Assembly: GCF_036182465.1 (NCBI RefSeq) | Contig: NZ_CP108081.1 | Coordinates: 1,116,001 to 1,180,000, forward strand | Direction: 5' to 3' | Origin: Streptomyces sp. NBC_00258 | GTDB taxonomy: Bacteria > Actinomycetota > Actinomycetes > Streptomycetales > Streptomycetaceae | DNA: 64,000 nt | Shown here: in pieces, positions 8,721 to 17,954 of the stretch | How the letters are laid out: each line of letters opens with the position of its first letter | How positions within the stretch are numbered: position 1 is the stretch's first letter | Program-made: the position numbers and the translations under genes | The notes under the pieces: generated by a model | Seen by the model: only the letters and a program-made list of their open reading frames with translations | Database searches by the model: none | What the model was told of the DNA's origin: nothing

Positions 8721-9659
8721 ATGAAGGCAGTGCGTTTCCACGAGTACGGCACCCCGGACGTCCTGCGCTACGAGGAGGTGGAACAGCCGGTCCCCGGCAT
8801 CGGAGAGGTTCGGATCCGGGTGGCTGCGACATCGTTCAACCCGGTCGACGGCAACATCCGTGCCGGCTTCATGCAGGGCCCCATCCCGGTGGCTCTGCCT
8901 CACACCCCCGGCATCGACGTCGCCGGCACGGTCGACGCGCTGGGCGAGAACGCGGACGGCGTCGAGGTTGGTGACCGGGTTGTCGGATTCCTGCCGATGA
9001 CCGGCGCCGGCGCGGCCGCGGAATACGTCCTCGCACCGACTGGGATCCTGACGTCGGCGCCCACGAGCATTCCGCTGGTCGATGCCGGCGGGGTGCCGTT
9101 GGTCGGCCTTACCGCCTGGCAGGCCCTCTTCGACCACGCCGGGCTGACCGGCGGCCAGCGCGTGCTGATCAACGGCGCGGGCGGCTCGGTCGGCGGCTAC
9201 GCCGTACAGCTGGCCAAGCACGCCGGCGCCCACGTGATCGCCACGGCCGGGCCGCGCAGCAGCGAGCGTGTCAAGGCGGCCGGCGCCGATGAAGTTCTCG
9301 GCCACGGCCTTCCCGAACTGGCTGAGCCGGTCGACGTCGTGCTCAACCTCGCGCCGGTCGATCCGGCACAGCTGGCCGCGCTGGCCGGTGTGGTCCGCGA
9401 CGGCGGTGTCGTGGTGAACACGACGGTGTGGATGCCCGCTCCGTCCGACGAGGAACGCGGCGTGCGCGGTATCAACCTCTTCGTCAACAGTGACGCCGCC
9501 CAGCTGGCGCAGCTGGTGGCACTGGTCGACTCCGGCAAGCTGCGCGTCGACATCGCCAGGCGGGTGCCACTGGCCGACCTGCCGGCGCTGCACGCCGAAG
9601 CCGCCGCGGGCCCGATCTCCGGAAAGGTCATCGTCCTTCCCCCCGCCGCGCTCGCCTAG
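8721..9659 (+). CDS. NADP-dependent MDR oxidoreductase (quinone reductase type)
   Basis: The 312-residue protein is a zinc-free medium-chain dehydrogenase/reductase. The N-terminal GroES-like half begins MKAVRFHEYGTPDVL and contains FNPVDGNIRAG and TPGIDVAGTV. The Rossmann half has the nucleotide-binding INGAGGSVGGYAVQLAK near residue 150. Such enzymes reduce quinones or enones with NADPH. The ATG at 8721 was chosen over a TTG at 8709 because family members begin with MKA. The gene follows an XRE regulator by 117 bp. Two other MDR enzymes occur in the window (14627-15541 and 38857-39774). Confidence 0.9.
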   Translation: MKAVRFHEYGTPDVLRYEEVEQPVPGIGEVRIRVAATSFNPVDGNIRAGFMQGPIPVALPHTPGIDVAGTVDALGENADGVEVGDRVVGFLPMTGAGAAAEYVLAPTGILTSAPTSIPLVDAGGVPLVGLTAWQALFDHAGLTGGQRVLINGAGGSVGGYAVQLAKHAGAHVIATAGPRSSERVKAAGADEVLGHGLPELAEPVDVVLNLAPVDPAQLAALAGVVRDGGVVVNTTVWMPAPSDEERGVRGINLFVNSDAAQLAQLVALVDSGKLRVDIARRVPLADLPALHAEAAAGPISGKVIVLPPAALA

Positions 9660-9672
9660 GCAGCAGCGCCCT

Positions 9673-9891
9673 TCACAGCGTGCTGCCGTCAGTCTGCCCC
9701 CTGCGCGCGACGCAGCCCTGGGACGCTCGGACAGGCCCGGCGGCTCTGGGCATCGAGACGATGACCAGCTGTTCCTTCGATGGACAGTTCCACATCACCA
9801 GGCCGCAGGCGACGCCGGCCCGCCGGGCGATCTCCCGGATGATGGCGCGGCTGTCTTCGCGTTCGGGGAACGCGGAGCGTCCGGCCTGCAA
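9673..9891 (-). pseudogene. Fragment of a TetR-type repressor
   Basis: A short minus-strand frame contains REIARRAGVACGLV and PSKEQLV, matching the spacing of the TetR HTH (IAxxAGVxxGxxxxxFxxKExL), but the aromatic YxHF motif is degraded and no ligand-binding domain follows. It is probably a relic, possibly of the divergent regulator of the flanking genes. Confidence 0.4.
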
Positions 9892-10039
9892 GATGGCCGC
9901 CTCACTCGCATCAGGATCCCGTCGTTCACTGATCCGGTTCTCCGCACTCGTCGACCCGGCGCACAGCGGTCATCGACAACGTTGCATCCACTCATGCCGC
10001 GACGGTCATCAGTGCCGTCGCCAGCCATCGGAGCACCTC

Positions 10040-10678
10040 GTGAACCTCGAACCACTGACCCCCGAGAACACCACGATTGTCCTGGTGGACCACGCCGTCG
10101 GGTTCGCCAACGTGCTGCGGTCGCACGACACGGCGGAGCACATCAACAACGTGGCCGGACTGGCAAAGACAGCCCTGTGGTACGGAAGCGGCCTGGTCGT
10201 GACCAACGGCCGGCCCGACAAGCCGTCCGGACCGCTCTACCCGCAGCTGAAGGAGACGATCGGGGACCACCCCGTGGTCGAGCGGGGCGGCAACTTCAAC
10301 GGCTTTCTGGACGCGGAATTCGCACGAGCCGTACGCGAGACCGGGCGCCGCAAGCTCGCCATCGCGGGGGTGTCCACCGAGGGATGTGTCCTGCAGACTG
10401 TGCTGGGCGCGCTGCGCGAGAACTACGAGGTCTACCTGGTCGTGGATGCCACAGCGAGCCTGACAGCCGAAACCCACGCGGTCGCGGTCGAGCGCATGGT
10501 GCAGGCCGGCGCCTCCCCGGTCACCTGGTTCTCCCTGGCCGGGGAGTTCACCGTGGACCACCGTTCCGCGACCGCGCCCCACTTCCAGCGGCTGATGCGC
10601 GAGCACGTGCCGACCATGGCCATGGGCGTCCAGTCCTACCTGTCCGCCCTCCAGCAGACTGGGCCGCGTCCGGCATGA
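10040..10678 (+). CDS. Isochorismatase-family hydrolase
   Basis: The 212-residue protein has the cysteine-hydrolase fold of isochorismatase and nicotinamidase relatives. The catalytic Asp lies in IVLVDHAVGF near residue 14 and the nucleophilic Cys in AGVSTEGCVLQT near residue 117, where the family's cis-peptide segment is expected. Substrates range from isochorismate to amides such as nicotinamide; the substrate here cannot be read. Translation begins at a GTG at 10040 with GGAG 7 nt upstream. The open frame runs back to 9680 but that part is intergenic in composition. Confidence 0.83.
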   Translation: MNLEPLTPENTTIVLVDHAVGFANVLRSHDTAEHINNVAGLAKTALWYGSGLVVTNGRPDKPSGPLYPQLKETIGDHPVVERGGNFNGFLDAEFARAVRETGRRKLAIAGVSTEGCVLQTVLGALRENYEVYLVVDATASLTAETHAVAVERMVQAGASPVTWFSLAGEFTVDHRSATAPHFQRLMREHVPTMAMGVQSYLSALQQTGPRPA

Positions 10679-10745
10679 GGCATGCCGCCCGGGGGCGGAT
10701 GAGGGCCGTCCGGCTGTCCCTGTGCACCGCTGTCGGCCCAGCCAC

Positions 10746-10803
10746 GGACAATTCGTCCCCTGATGAAGTGGCCCTTCATCCGCTCTCCCGTCCGCGCCAG
10801 GAT
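10746..10803 (+). promoter_or_regulatory. Promoter and operator of the second XRE regulator
   Basis: The near-palindrome GGACAATTCGTCC (10746-10758, one mismatch) is followed by TTCATC (10775-10780), a 17-bp spacer and CAGGAT (10798-10803). This copies the layout at 7692-7749. Confidence 0.6.
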
Positions 10804-10831
10804 GGGCTTGTCAAACAGAGGAGGTCGGACG

Positions 10832-11659
10832 ATGGACCGGGTGTTGCTGGCAGATTTTCTCCGCGCGCGTCGTGAGGCGTTGCAGCCGGAGGATGTCGGG
10901 CTGCCTCGCGGACAGCGTCGCCGCACCGGCGGGTTGCGGCGCGAGGAAGTGGCGGCGCTGGCCGGCATGTCGGCCGACTACTACAGCCGGATCGAGCAGC
11001 AGCGTGGTCCGGCCCCGTCGGAGCGGATGCTCGTTTCGCTCGCCCGGGCGATGCGGCTCAACCTGAACGAGCGCGACCGCCTCTTCACCCTCAGCGGCAT
11101 CCCTGCACCTCAGCGGATCATACGAGATGATCATGTCGGTCCCGCGATGATGCGGATCGTCGGCGGCCTCCTGAACGTGCCGGCGATGTTGATGTCGCGC
11201 TTCGGCGAGACGCTCCTGCAGACACCTCCGGCGGTCGCACTGCTCGGTGACTTCACCCGCTACTCGGGCCTCTCCCGGTACCTGGTCTACCGCTGGTTCA
11301 CCGGCGATCCGCAGGTCCGTGGCCTGTATCCGGTGGAGGACCATCCGCGGCGGGGCAGGGTCTTCGCCGCGGAGATCCGGGACGCCTACACGGCCGATCC
11401 CACGGGGAAGGCCGGTGAGATCGTCGCGGCTCTGCTCGATGTCAGTCCCGAGTTCGCGGAGGTCTGGCGGTTGCACGAGGTGAGGGTGACGCATCACCAC
11501 GACCTCAAGCGTTACCTGCACCCCGAGCTGGGGGAACTGGAGCTCTACTCCGAGATGCTGGTGGATCCCGAGCAGTGCCAGCAGCTGCTGGTCTTCACCG
11601 CCATACCCGGTTCCCCCAGCCGGGGCAAGCTGCAGATGCTGTTCGCTGTCGGTCCCTAG
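10832..11659 (+). CDS. XRE/MmyB-type transcriptional regulator, copy 2
   Basis: This is a 275-residue paralogue of the protein at 7776-8603, with a virtually identical HTH (residues 28-50) and most differences between about residues 75 and 165, the likely ligand-sensing region. The ATG at 10832 has a strong GAGGAGG ribosome-binding site. It keeps RYLVYRWFTGDP and the HPELGELELYSE tail. The gene precedes a block of hydrolase, flavin oxidoreductase, SRPBCC and MDR genes on the same strand. Matching operator sequences suggest that both regulators recognise the same site, so cross-regulation is likely (inference). Confidence 0.88.
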   Translation: MDRVLLADFLRARREALQPEDVGLPRGQRRRTGGLRREEVAALAGMSADYYSRIEQQRGPAPSERMLVSLARAMRLNLNERDRLFTLSGIPAPQRIIRDDHVGPAMMRIVGGLLNVPAMLMSRFGETLLQTPPAVALLGDFTRYSGLSRYLVYRWFTGDPQVRGLYPVEDHPRRGRVFAAEIRDAYTADPTGKAGEIVAALLDVSPEFAEVWRLHEVRVTHHHDLKRYLHPELGELELYSEMLVDPEQCQQLLVFTAIPGSPSRGKLQMLFAVGP

Positions 11660-11914
11660 CGACAGTCGCCGCCCTCTCACCCTGCTGCCGCTTCGCAGCC
11701 GGAGTGCCCTTACCAAACGCTTCAAAACTGAAGCATATTACGTGGAACGTATCGCGTCTCCCGATTGACGGCCGAGCCGGCGCGGGATTCCAGAGGGTCA
11801 GGTCTGCTGAGCCGCCCAACGGCAAACCCTCGCCTACCAAACCCGGAACTTCTGGGCCCGCTGATTCCACGAATGACCAGATCAGACCCAACCGACCAAG
11901 TAGGCAGGACAGTC

Positions 11915-12831
11915 ATGTCACTCAGTTTCGACCCCGAGTTCGCCCACGCGTTCGCCGCCATGGCCGAGGCCATGTCGGGCGCCGCGCCATGTGGGAACCG
12001 ATCATCGGTGCCGCTTCGGCGGCCCAACCGGTCCCGCCCGACGTCACGACCACCGAGTACTACGCGACCGCCGACGACGGCACGAAGATCACCATGCGCT
12101 GGTACGCCAAAACGGACGCCCCTGCCGGTCCGGCCGCGCTGTTCTTCCACGGCGGCGGCTACATCTTCGGCCACATCGACCTGTTCGACGGCGCAGTTGC
12201 CCGCTACGTCTCCGCCAGCGGGGTGCCGATGCTGTCGGTCGAATACCGCCGAGCCCCCGAACACCCCTTCCCCACACCGGTCGAGGACGCGTACACCGCC
12301 CTGCGCTGGCTGCACCAGCACGCGGAAGACCTGGGTGTCGACCCCGCGCGGATTGGTGTCATGGGCGACAGTGCCGGAGGCGGACTGGCCGCGGCGCTGT
12401 CGATCCTCGCCCGGGAGCGCGGAGGCCCGCAGATCGCCCGGCAGATCCTGCTCATGCCGATGCTCGACGACCGCACCACCACGCCCGACCCGCACATCGA
12501 GCCCTACCTGCTGTGGTCCTACGACGACAGCCGCACCGCGTGGCCGGCCCTGCTCGGCGACGCCGCGGGCGGGCCCGACGTACCCGCCACGGCCGCCCCG
12601 GCCCGCCTCGGGGATGCGACCGGTCTGCCTCCCGCCTACATCGAGGTCGGCCAGCTCGACGCCTTCCGCGACGAGGACCTTGCCTACGCCCTCAAACTCA
12701 GCCGGGCCGGCGTACCCGTGGAGTTTCATCTCCACCCCGGCGTCCCGCACGAGTTCGACTCCATCGCCTTCACCACCGATGTCGCCCGCCGCGCCATCGC
12801 CGACCGCGTACGCGCCCTCACCTCCCTCTAG
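11915..12831 (+). pseudogene. Alpha/beta hydrolase (HSL family), frameshifted near its start
   Basis: Translation should start at the ATG at 11915 (MSLSFDPEFAHAFAAMAEAM), but the frame changes around 11985-11992, after which the enzyme continues intact to 12831. The downstream frame carries the hormone-sensitive-lipase set: oxyanion HGGGYIFGH, nucleophile MGDSAGGG, acid LDAFRDED and histidine HPGVPHEFDS. Removing two bases at CCATGTGGG would restore a continuous protein of about 305 residues. A start at the in-frame ATG at 11989 would give a 280-residue protein lacking the N-terminal cap. Either a recent mutation or a sequence error explains this. Confidence 0.8.
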
Positions 12832-12882
12832 CCCCTCTCCACCCTTCGGCGCTGATCCCCCTACAGCAGAAAGGGCTCACAC

Positions 12883-13952
12883 ATGGCTGTCTGGCCCCCG
12901 TCACCGTCGGTGCCATGCAACTGCCGCACCGGCTCGTCATGGCGCCCATGCGCCGTGACCGCCCCCTGGCGGACGGCCTTCCCAGCGAGCTCAATGTCGA
13001 GTACCACCGGCAGAGGGCCTCCATGGCCCTGATCATCACCGAGGGCACCAGCCGTCCGAAGACGGTCAGGGCTACCTGCTGGCGCCGGGAATCCACACCG
13101 ACGCGCACATCGCGGGCTGGCGCAAAGTCACCGACGCCGTCCACGCCGAGGGCGGGCGCATCGTGGTCCAGCTGATGCACGCCGGCCGTATCTCCCACCC
13201 GGACAACACCCCGCACCACCGCACGCCCGTGGCCCCCTCGGCCGTACAGCCCAAGGGCGTCATGTTCACCGCCACCGGCCTCCAGGAGATGCCCGTTCCC
13301 GGGCCCTCACCGCCGACGAGATCGCCGGTGTGTCCGACGAGTTCCGCCGCGCGGCGGCGGCCGTCGCCGCCGGGTTCGACGGCGTGGAGATCCACGGCGG
13401 CAACGGCTACCTCGTCCACCAGTTCCTCTCCTCCAACGCCAACGAGCGCACCGACCGGTACGGCGGCTCCGTCGCCCGCCGCATCCGCTTCGCCACCGAG
13501 GTGACGTCCGCGGTGGTCGCCGAGATCGGCGCCGACCGCACGGGCCTGCGCATCTCTCCCGGCAACCCCTACAACGACATCACCGAGCACGACATGCATG
13601 ACGTCCACCCGGCACTGCTCGACGCCATCGACCCGCTCGGCATCGCCTACCTGCACCTCATCCAGGGCCGCGACGACGAATTCCTGCAGCGCATACGCCG
13701 GCAGTGGTCAACGGCGCTGATCGTCAACCGCGGCGGCACCCCGCTCGGCACCCGCTTTCGCCGACCTCGACTCCGGTCTGGCCGACGTCGTCTCGGTCGG
13801 CGCCACGGCACTGGCCAACCCCGACCTTCCCCACCGCCTCCGCACGGGCGCCCTGCTCAACGAGCCCGACCCGGCCACCTTCCACGGCGGCAACCACCCG
13901 CGGCTACACCGACTACCCCACCCTCCCCATCACCACCAACACGGAGAGCTGA
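12883..13952 (+). pseudogene. Old Yellow Enzyme-type flavin oxidoreductase, multiply frameshifted
   Basis: Pieces of one OYE protein occur in order but in changing frames. APVTVGAMQLPHRLVMAPM and YHRQRASMALIITEGT come first. After a shift near 13055 follow IVVQLMHAGRISHPDN and APSAVQPKG. After a shift near 13300 follow AAGFDGVEIHGGNGYLVHQF, NERTDRYGGS and YLHLIQG. Further shifts lie near 13750 and 13890, before the C-terminal GYTDYPTLPI. The initiating ATG at 12883 is also out of frame with the body. OYE proteins are FMN enzymes that reduce enones and nitro compounds with NAD(P)H. At least four disruptions make this inactive as given. Confidence 0.82.
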
Positions 13953-13955
13953 ACC

Positions 13956-14486
13956 ATGACCACGCTCCTCATCGGCCCGGCCGACAAGACCGTCACCGTC
14001 ACCGTCCAGCAGCGGACCCGCACGGCACCCCCGGACGCCTTCCGCATCCTGGCGCCCATCGATCTCCCCACCGTCTTCCGCCCGGTGGCCCCGTTCCCCG
14101 GCATCAGCAGCGTGAAGAACCAGACCGAGGCCTGGGACCACGCGGGCTCGCGAAGAAGCCCGCAGTTCGACGACGGCTCCCAAGTCGACGAAGAACTCAC
14201 CGAGTACGTACCGGGCTCCAGCTTCGCCTACCAGCTGACCGGCTTCACCAACGTCCTCTCCCGCCTCGCGGCCGGCATCCGGGGCGAGTTCAACGTCAAC
14301 CCCGACGGTGACGGCACACTCATCCGCTGGACCTACGAGTTCAAGCCGCTGCCCGGCCGCCGCTGGATCCTCGCCGGCCCCTTCGCTCCGCTCTGGCGCC
14401 GCTACATGGTGGCCGCCCTCGACCAGTGCGTCCACGTCATCGAAACAGCGGAAAACAGTGAGCAGGCGCCGCTCCGGACCGGGTGA
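13956..14486 (+). CDS. SRPBCC-family (START-like) protein
   Basis: The 176-residue protein has the pattern of polyketide-cyclase/dehydratase-like SRPBCC proteins: a short N-terminal strand (VTVTVQQRTRTAPPDAFRIL), a central WDHAGSRRSPQF segment and a C-terminal long helix (PLWRRYMVAALDQCVHVIE). These helix-grip folds bind hydrophobic small molecules. It begins four bases after the OYE relic ends, so they were one operon. A binding or detoxification role is inferred from context. Confidence 0.72.
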   Translation: MTTLLIGPADKTVTVTVQQRTRTAPPDAFRILAPIDLPTVFRPVAPFPGISSVKNQTEAWDHAGSRRSPQFDDGSQVDEELTEYVPGSSFAYQLTGFTNVLSRLAAGIRGEFNVNPDGDGTLIRWTYEFKPLPGRRWILAGPFAPLWRRYMVAALDQCVHVIETAENSEQAPLRTG

Positions 14487-14626
14487 CGGCCCAAAACTCC
14501 GCGGCTCCAGCCCACGAACGAGCCCACCCAACAGTTATTTGGCCAGCCACATGACTGGCGTCGCGTTTTAGGTGCTCAGCCACCCCATTGATTTCACCGG
14601 ATCAGCTCATCAAGGAGACAGCAGTG

Positions 14627-15541
14627 ATGAAAGCCATCGTTTTCGACACGTTCGGCGGCACCGAGGTCCTGCACGAGGCGGAGACCGAGATCCCCGAGCC
14701 CGGCCCCGGCCAGGTCCGCGTGCGTGTACAGGCTGTCGGTGTCAACCCGGTGGACGGCAAGATCCGCTCCGGGATCATGGAAGCCATCTTCCCCACCACC
14801 CTGCCCGCCGTCCCTGGTGGTGAGATCGCCGGGATCGTCGACGCCGTCGGTGAGGACATCGACCAGCTGCAGGTGGGCGACGAGGTGCTGGGCTGGTCCG
14901 ACACCGGCTCCTACGCCCAGTACGCGCTGGCCACCGCGACCGTCCTCGCCCCCAAGCCGGCCGGCCTGGACTGGACGCGCGCAGCCGCACTGCCGGTGGC
15001 GAGCGACGGCGCCGACCGGGTCCTGGACCTGCTCGACGTCAAAGCCACCGAGACCCTGCTGATCCACGGCGCGTCCGGCGCGCTGGGCACCGTCGCCGTC
15101 CAGCTCGCCGTCGCCCGCGGCGCCCGTGTCATCGGCACCGCCGGCCCCGCCAACCAGGAGTACGTGACCTCGCTCGGCGCCACCGCGCTGGTCTATGGAG
15201 AGGGTCTGGTCGAGCGGGTGCGTGCGCTCGCCCCAGGCGGCGTGGACGCGGTGCTCGACGCCGCGGGCAAGGGCGCGCTGGAGGACTCCATCACCCTGCG
15301 CGGCGGCACCGACCGGATCGTCACCACCGCCGACTTCCGCGCCCGCGAACTCGGTGTCGTCTTCGCCGAGGGCCCGGCGCGCCGCTCGGCCTCCCGGCTG
15401 GCCGAACTGGCCCGGCAGGCCGCCGACGGCGCACTGGCGATCACGGTCGGCGCGACCTACCCGCTTACCGACGCGGCCAAGGCCCAGCAGGCCAGCGACG
15501 CCGGACACAGCCGCGGAAAGCTCGTCCTCACCGTCGGCTGA
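14627..15541 (+). CDS. NADP-dependent MDR oxidoreductase
   Basis: This 304-residue zinc-free MDR enzyme starts MKAIVFDTFGGTEVLHEAE, has VNPVDGKIRSG and PGGEIAGIV in the GroES-like half, and IHGASGALGTVAVQLA as the NADP-binding loop. An AAGKGALEDSI segment precedes the C-terminal strands. The ATG at 14627 is preceded by AAGGAG. It resembles the enzyme at 8721-9659 in layout but is clearly diverged. It is probably the last reductase of the detoxification block. Confidence 0.9.
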   Translation: MKAIVFDTFGGTEVLHEAETEIPEPGPGQVRVRVQAVGVNPVDGKIRSGIMEAIFPTTLPAVPGGEIAGIVDAVGEDIDQLQVGDEVLGWSDTGSYAQYALATATVLAPKPAGLDWTRAAALPVASDGADRVLDLLDVKATETLLIHGASGALGTVAVQLAVARGARVIGTAGPANQEYVTSLGATALVYGEGLVERVRALAPGGVDAVLDAAGKGALEDSITLRGGTDRIVTTADFRARELGVVFAEGPARRSASRLAELARQAADGALAITVGATYPLTDAAKAQQASDAGHSRGKLVLTVG

Positions 15542-15891
15542 TCTCTCTCCCCACCCGCGAGGGCCGGCCCCGCACAGCCGCCTGCAACCAGCCGGTCATC
15601 TCCATCTCCAGTCAGTCCGTACCCACGCGATATCCGCATGCGTCGTGTGTGGCCCACACCGTCCCCTGCTCCACCCATGTCCCTCCGCGTCCCTCCCTCA
15701 CCGGAGGTGAACGCCCGCTTCACACGGTGTGCGGTCGCACTCACAAACGCACAGCATCACCGGTCAAGTTCAGGCCTGCGAGTCAGGGCACCGGGATTCG
15801 CTCCGGAAGGCGATTTCCGACCCATTGCCCCGCTCCGCAGGTGTCCGATTCCACCCCGGTCTCAAAGCCGGAGTTTCCTTGGAGGTCTCCG
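15542..15891. other. Intergenic, nothing recognised
   Basis: No gene, repeat or strong hairpin is seen apart from the GGAGG ribosome-binding site of the cupin gene at 15881. Confidence 0.4.
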
Positions 15892-16359
15892 ATGACCATG
15901 GCCTATCTGGCGCAGCCCGAACAGCAGCAGAAGCTCGAATGGCTCGACGGGGGAACGTTCTCCGTGCTGCTCGACAAGGAAGCCACCGAGGGCAAGCTGA
16001 CCGTGGGCCGCTTCGACGTCGCCAGGGGCGAAGCCCCGCCGTTCCACCTACACACCCGCGAGGACGAGGTGTTCATGCTGATCAAGGGCACGGCCCTGGT
16101 GTGGTGCGGGGAAGAGGAACACGAACTGAGCGAAGGCGGGATCGTCTACCTGCCCCGCAATATCCCGCACGGCTACCGCATCACCTCCGCCCGCGCCGAC
16201 CTTTTGATGATCGCCACGCCCGGCGGCATCGAGGGCATGTTCCGCCACGCCGGACGCGACCTCAGCACCCCGCGCCCCGACGGCTTCGAGATCCCCAAGT
16301 CCCTGCTGGCGGAGGCATCCGAACTCTACGGCGGCGTCATCCTCGGCCCGCCGCGCTGA
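15892..16359 (+). CDS. Cupin-domain protein
   Basis: The 155-residue protein is a single-domain cupin. Motif 1 is PPFHLHTREDEVFMLIKG, with the His-X-His and Glu metal ligands. Motif 2 is GGIVYLPRNIPHGYRI, with the third His. This suggests a metal-dependent dioxygenase, isomerase or small-molecule sensor; quercetinase-like cupins are similar in length. The ATG at 15892 has GGAGG 7 nt upstream. It lies 350 bp after the MDR gene and may be transcribed separately. Confidence 0.85.
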   Translation: MTMAYLAQPEQQQKLEWLDGGTFSVLLDKEATEGKLTVGRFDVARGEAPPFHLHTREDEVFMLIKGTALVWCGEEEHELSEGGIVYLPRNIPHGYRITSARADLLMIATPGGIEGMFRHAGRDLSTPRPDGFEIPKSLLAEASELYGGVILGPPR

Positions 16360-16631
16360 ACCGCTCACGGACCCGAGCGCCCGTGCCGCGACAGCCGTTG
16401 CCCACAGCTGCTGCCTGCGCTCGGAGGCGCTGCCTCCGGGACGACGGACGCACAGAAGCGCCTGTATTGATCACGAGCGTTGTTGACACTGTCCGGCTTG
16501 ATCACGCGAACATCTCCGGTGCGGTGGAGCTGTCAAGGACTGGCTTTGACTCCGGTTCGTGGCTCCGCTTGACGGCTTGGGTCCTGGAGGGGATCGCAAC
16601 ACCTGGCCCTGAGGGGTTCGGTTTCTCCTTC

Positions 16632-17072
16632 TCAGCGCAGTTGCTCGGCCAGTCCGACGATGATGCCCTCCGGGCCGCGGACGTAGCAGAGCAGATAGCT
16701 GTCCTCGAACCGGGCGATCTCACCGACGAGTTCGGCGCCGTGAGGGCGCAGGCGGGCAACGGTGTCCTCGAGGTCGTCGACGGCGAACATGACGCGGTGC
16801 GTGCCCAGCACGTTGTGCGGCCGGTTGCGCGGCCCGTCGCTGATCACCGCGGGGCTGTGGTACTTCGACAGCTCGAGCCGACTGTGGCCGTCCGGGGTCC
16901 GGACCATCGCGATGTCACAGCGGACGCCGTCGAGTCCGGTGCACTGGTCGGCGACGAGGCCCGCAACCTCCGCCCTGCCCTCCAGCTCCATACCGAGTTC
17001 CACGAAGAACGCGATGGCGGCATCCATGTCCTCGACGACGATGCCTACGTTGTCCATCCGCTGAATCGCCAT
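16632..17072 (-). CDS. VOC-family (glyoxalase-like) protein
   Basis: The 146-residue protein shows a paired beta-alpha-beta-beta-beta layout: DNVGIVVEDMDAAIAFFVEL at the N-terminus, then HRVMFAVDDLEDTVARL, and a C-terminal YVRGPEGIIVGLAEQL. Metal ligands typical of the fold (His/Glu pairs) are only partly evident, so the reaction is unknown. GGAG 9 nt upstream supports the ATG at 17072. It stands alone on the minus strand. Confidence 0.85.
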   Translation of the reverse strand: MAIQRMDNVGIVVEDMDAAIAFFVELGMELEGRAEVAGLVADQCTGLDGVRCDIAMVRTPDGHSRLELSKYHSPAVISDGPRNRPHNVLGTHRVMFAVDDLEDTVARLRPHGAELVGEIARFEDSYLLCYVRGPEGIIVGLAEQLR

Positions 17073-17297
17073 GCTGGTTTCTCCTTCTTCCTCGTGCGGC
17101 CGGTGGTGGCCGCTGATGTCCCTGGGACGGAGCCAGTGACACGTTCTCGACATCCGCAGACCGCCGAAATCCAAAAAATCTGGATCGGCCTCAGCACCGC
17201 TACCGCAGACACGCGAGCCAGGCGACACCACCGAGAGCGAGTGCGGCGCGGGTGGCCGCTCGCATGAAGACGATCAGCCTCGGCGTGCCGTCCCCGT

Positions 17298-17954
17298 TCA
17301 GAGGTCGTCCACGTCGACCAGCCCGTCCTGGATGGCGCGGGCGACCAGGCTTGCCTTGGTCCGCGCGGGTCGGCCGACGTTCGCGTACTTGATGCGGACC
17401 CGGTCCAGATACGAGTTGACCGTTCGTACGGAGATCCCGAGACGCTGCGCGACCAACTCCTTCGACTCCGACTGGAACCACTCGATGAGCACGTTCTCCT
17501 CGCGCACTGAGAGCTGGGGTCGGTCGGCGCGGGTATTCGCTCCCAGCGCGCCGGCCAGCGCGGGCGCCATGTAGGGCCGCTCGTCCGCTGCCGCCAGCGT
17601 CGCCTCGACCAGATGGTCTCGGCCCTCGCTCTTGGTCAGATAGGTCGCGGCTCCCAGGTCCAGGCAGTTGAGCGCTGTCTTCTCGTCGTCCCGCATCGAA
17701 TAGACGACCACCTGCCGCCCGGCGTCGACGAGTCTTCGAAGGCTGCCGAAGGCGGGGCCGCCCTCGCCCAGTTGCAGATCCAGGACGACGACGTCGGCCG
17801 AGCTGCCCGGCGCGGTCCAGGCTTCCCGTACGGAGTCGCCGGCCGCCACCACGGAGATGGGCCGCCGTGATGCGGCGTACCACGCCTCCACGCCCGAGAG
17901 GATGGCGGGATGGTCGTCGACGACGACCACGCTGACCGGTGCGTTGTCACTCAT
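17298..17954 (-). CDS. NarL/LuxR-type response regulator
   Basis: The 218-residue protein has a receiver domain with acidic pair DDHP near residue 13, phospho-acceptor Asp in VVVLDLQLGEGG and a conserved Lys in ATYLTKSEG. The C-terminal LuxR HTH is LSVREENVLIEWF...LVAQRLGISVRTVNSYL. Its start overlaps the stop of the adjacent kinase gene (17951-17954), so the two form a cognate pair. A relaxed GEGGPAF replaces the usual MPGMDG after the Asp, which is atypical. Confidence 0.88.
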   Translation of the reverse strand: MSDNAPVSVVVVDDHPAILSGVEAWYAASRRPISVVAAGDSVREAWTAPGSSADVVVLDLQLGEGGPAFGSLRRLVDAGRQVVVYSMRDDEKTALNCLDLGAATYLTKSEGRDHLVEATLAAADERPYMAPALAGALGANTRADRPQLSVREENVLIEWFQSESKELVAQRLGISVRTVNSYLDRVRIKYANVGRPARTKASLVARAIQDGLVDVDDL

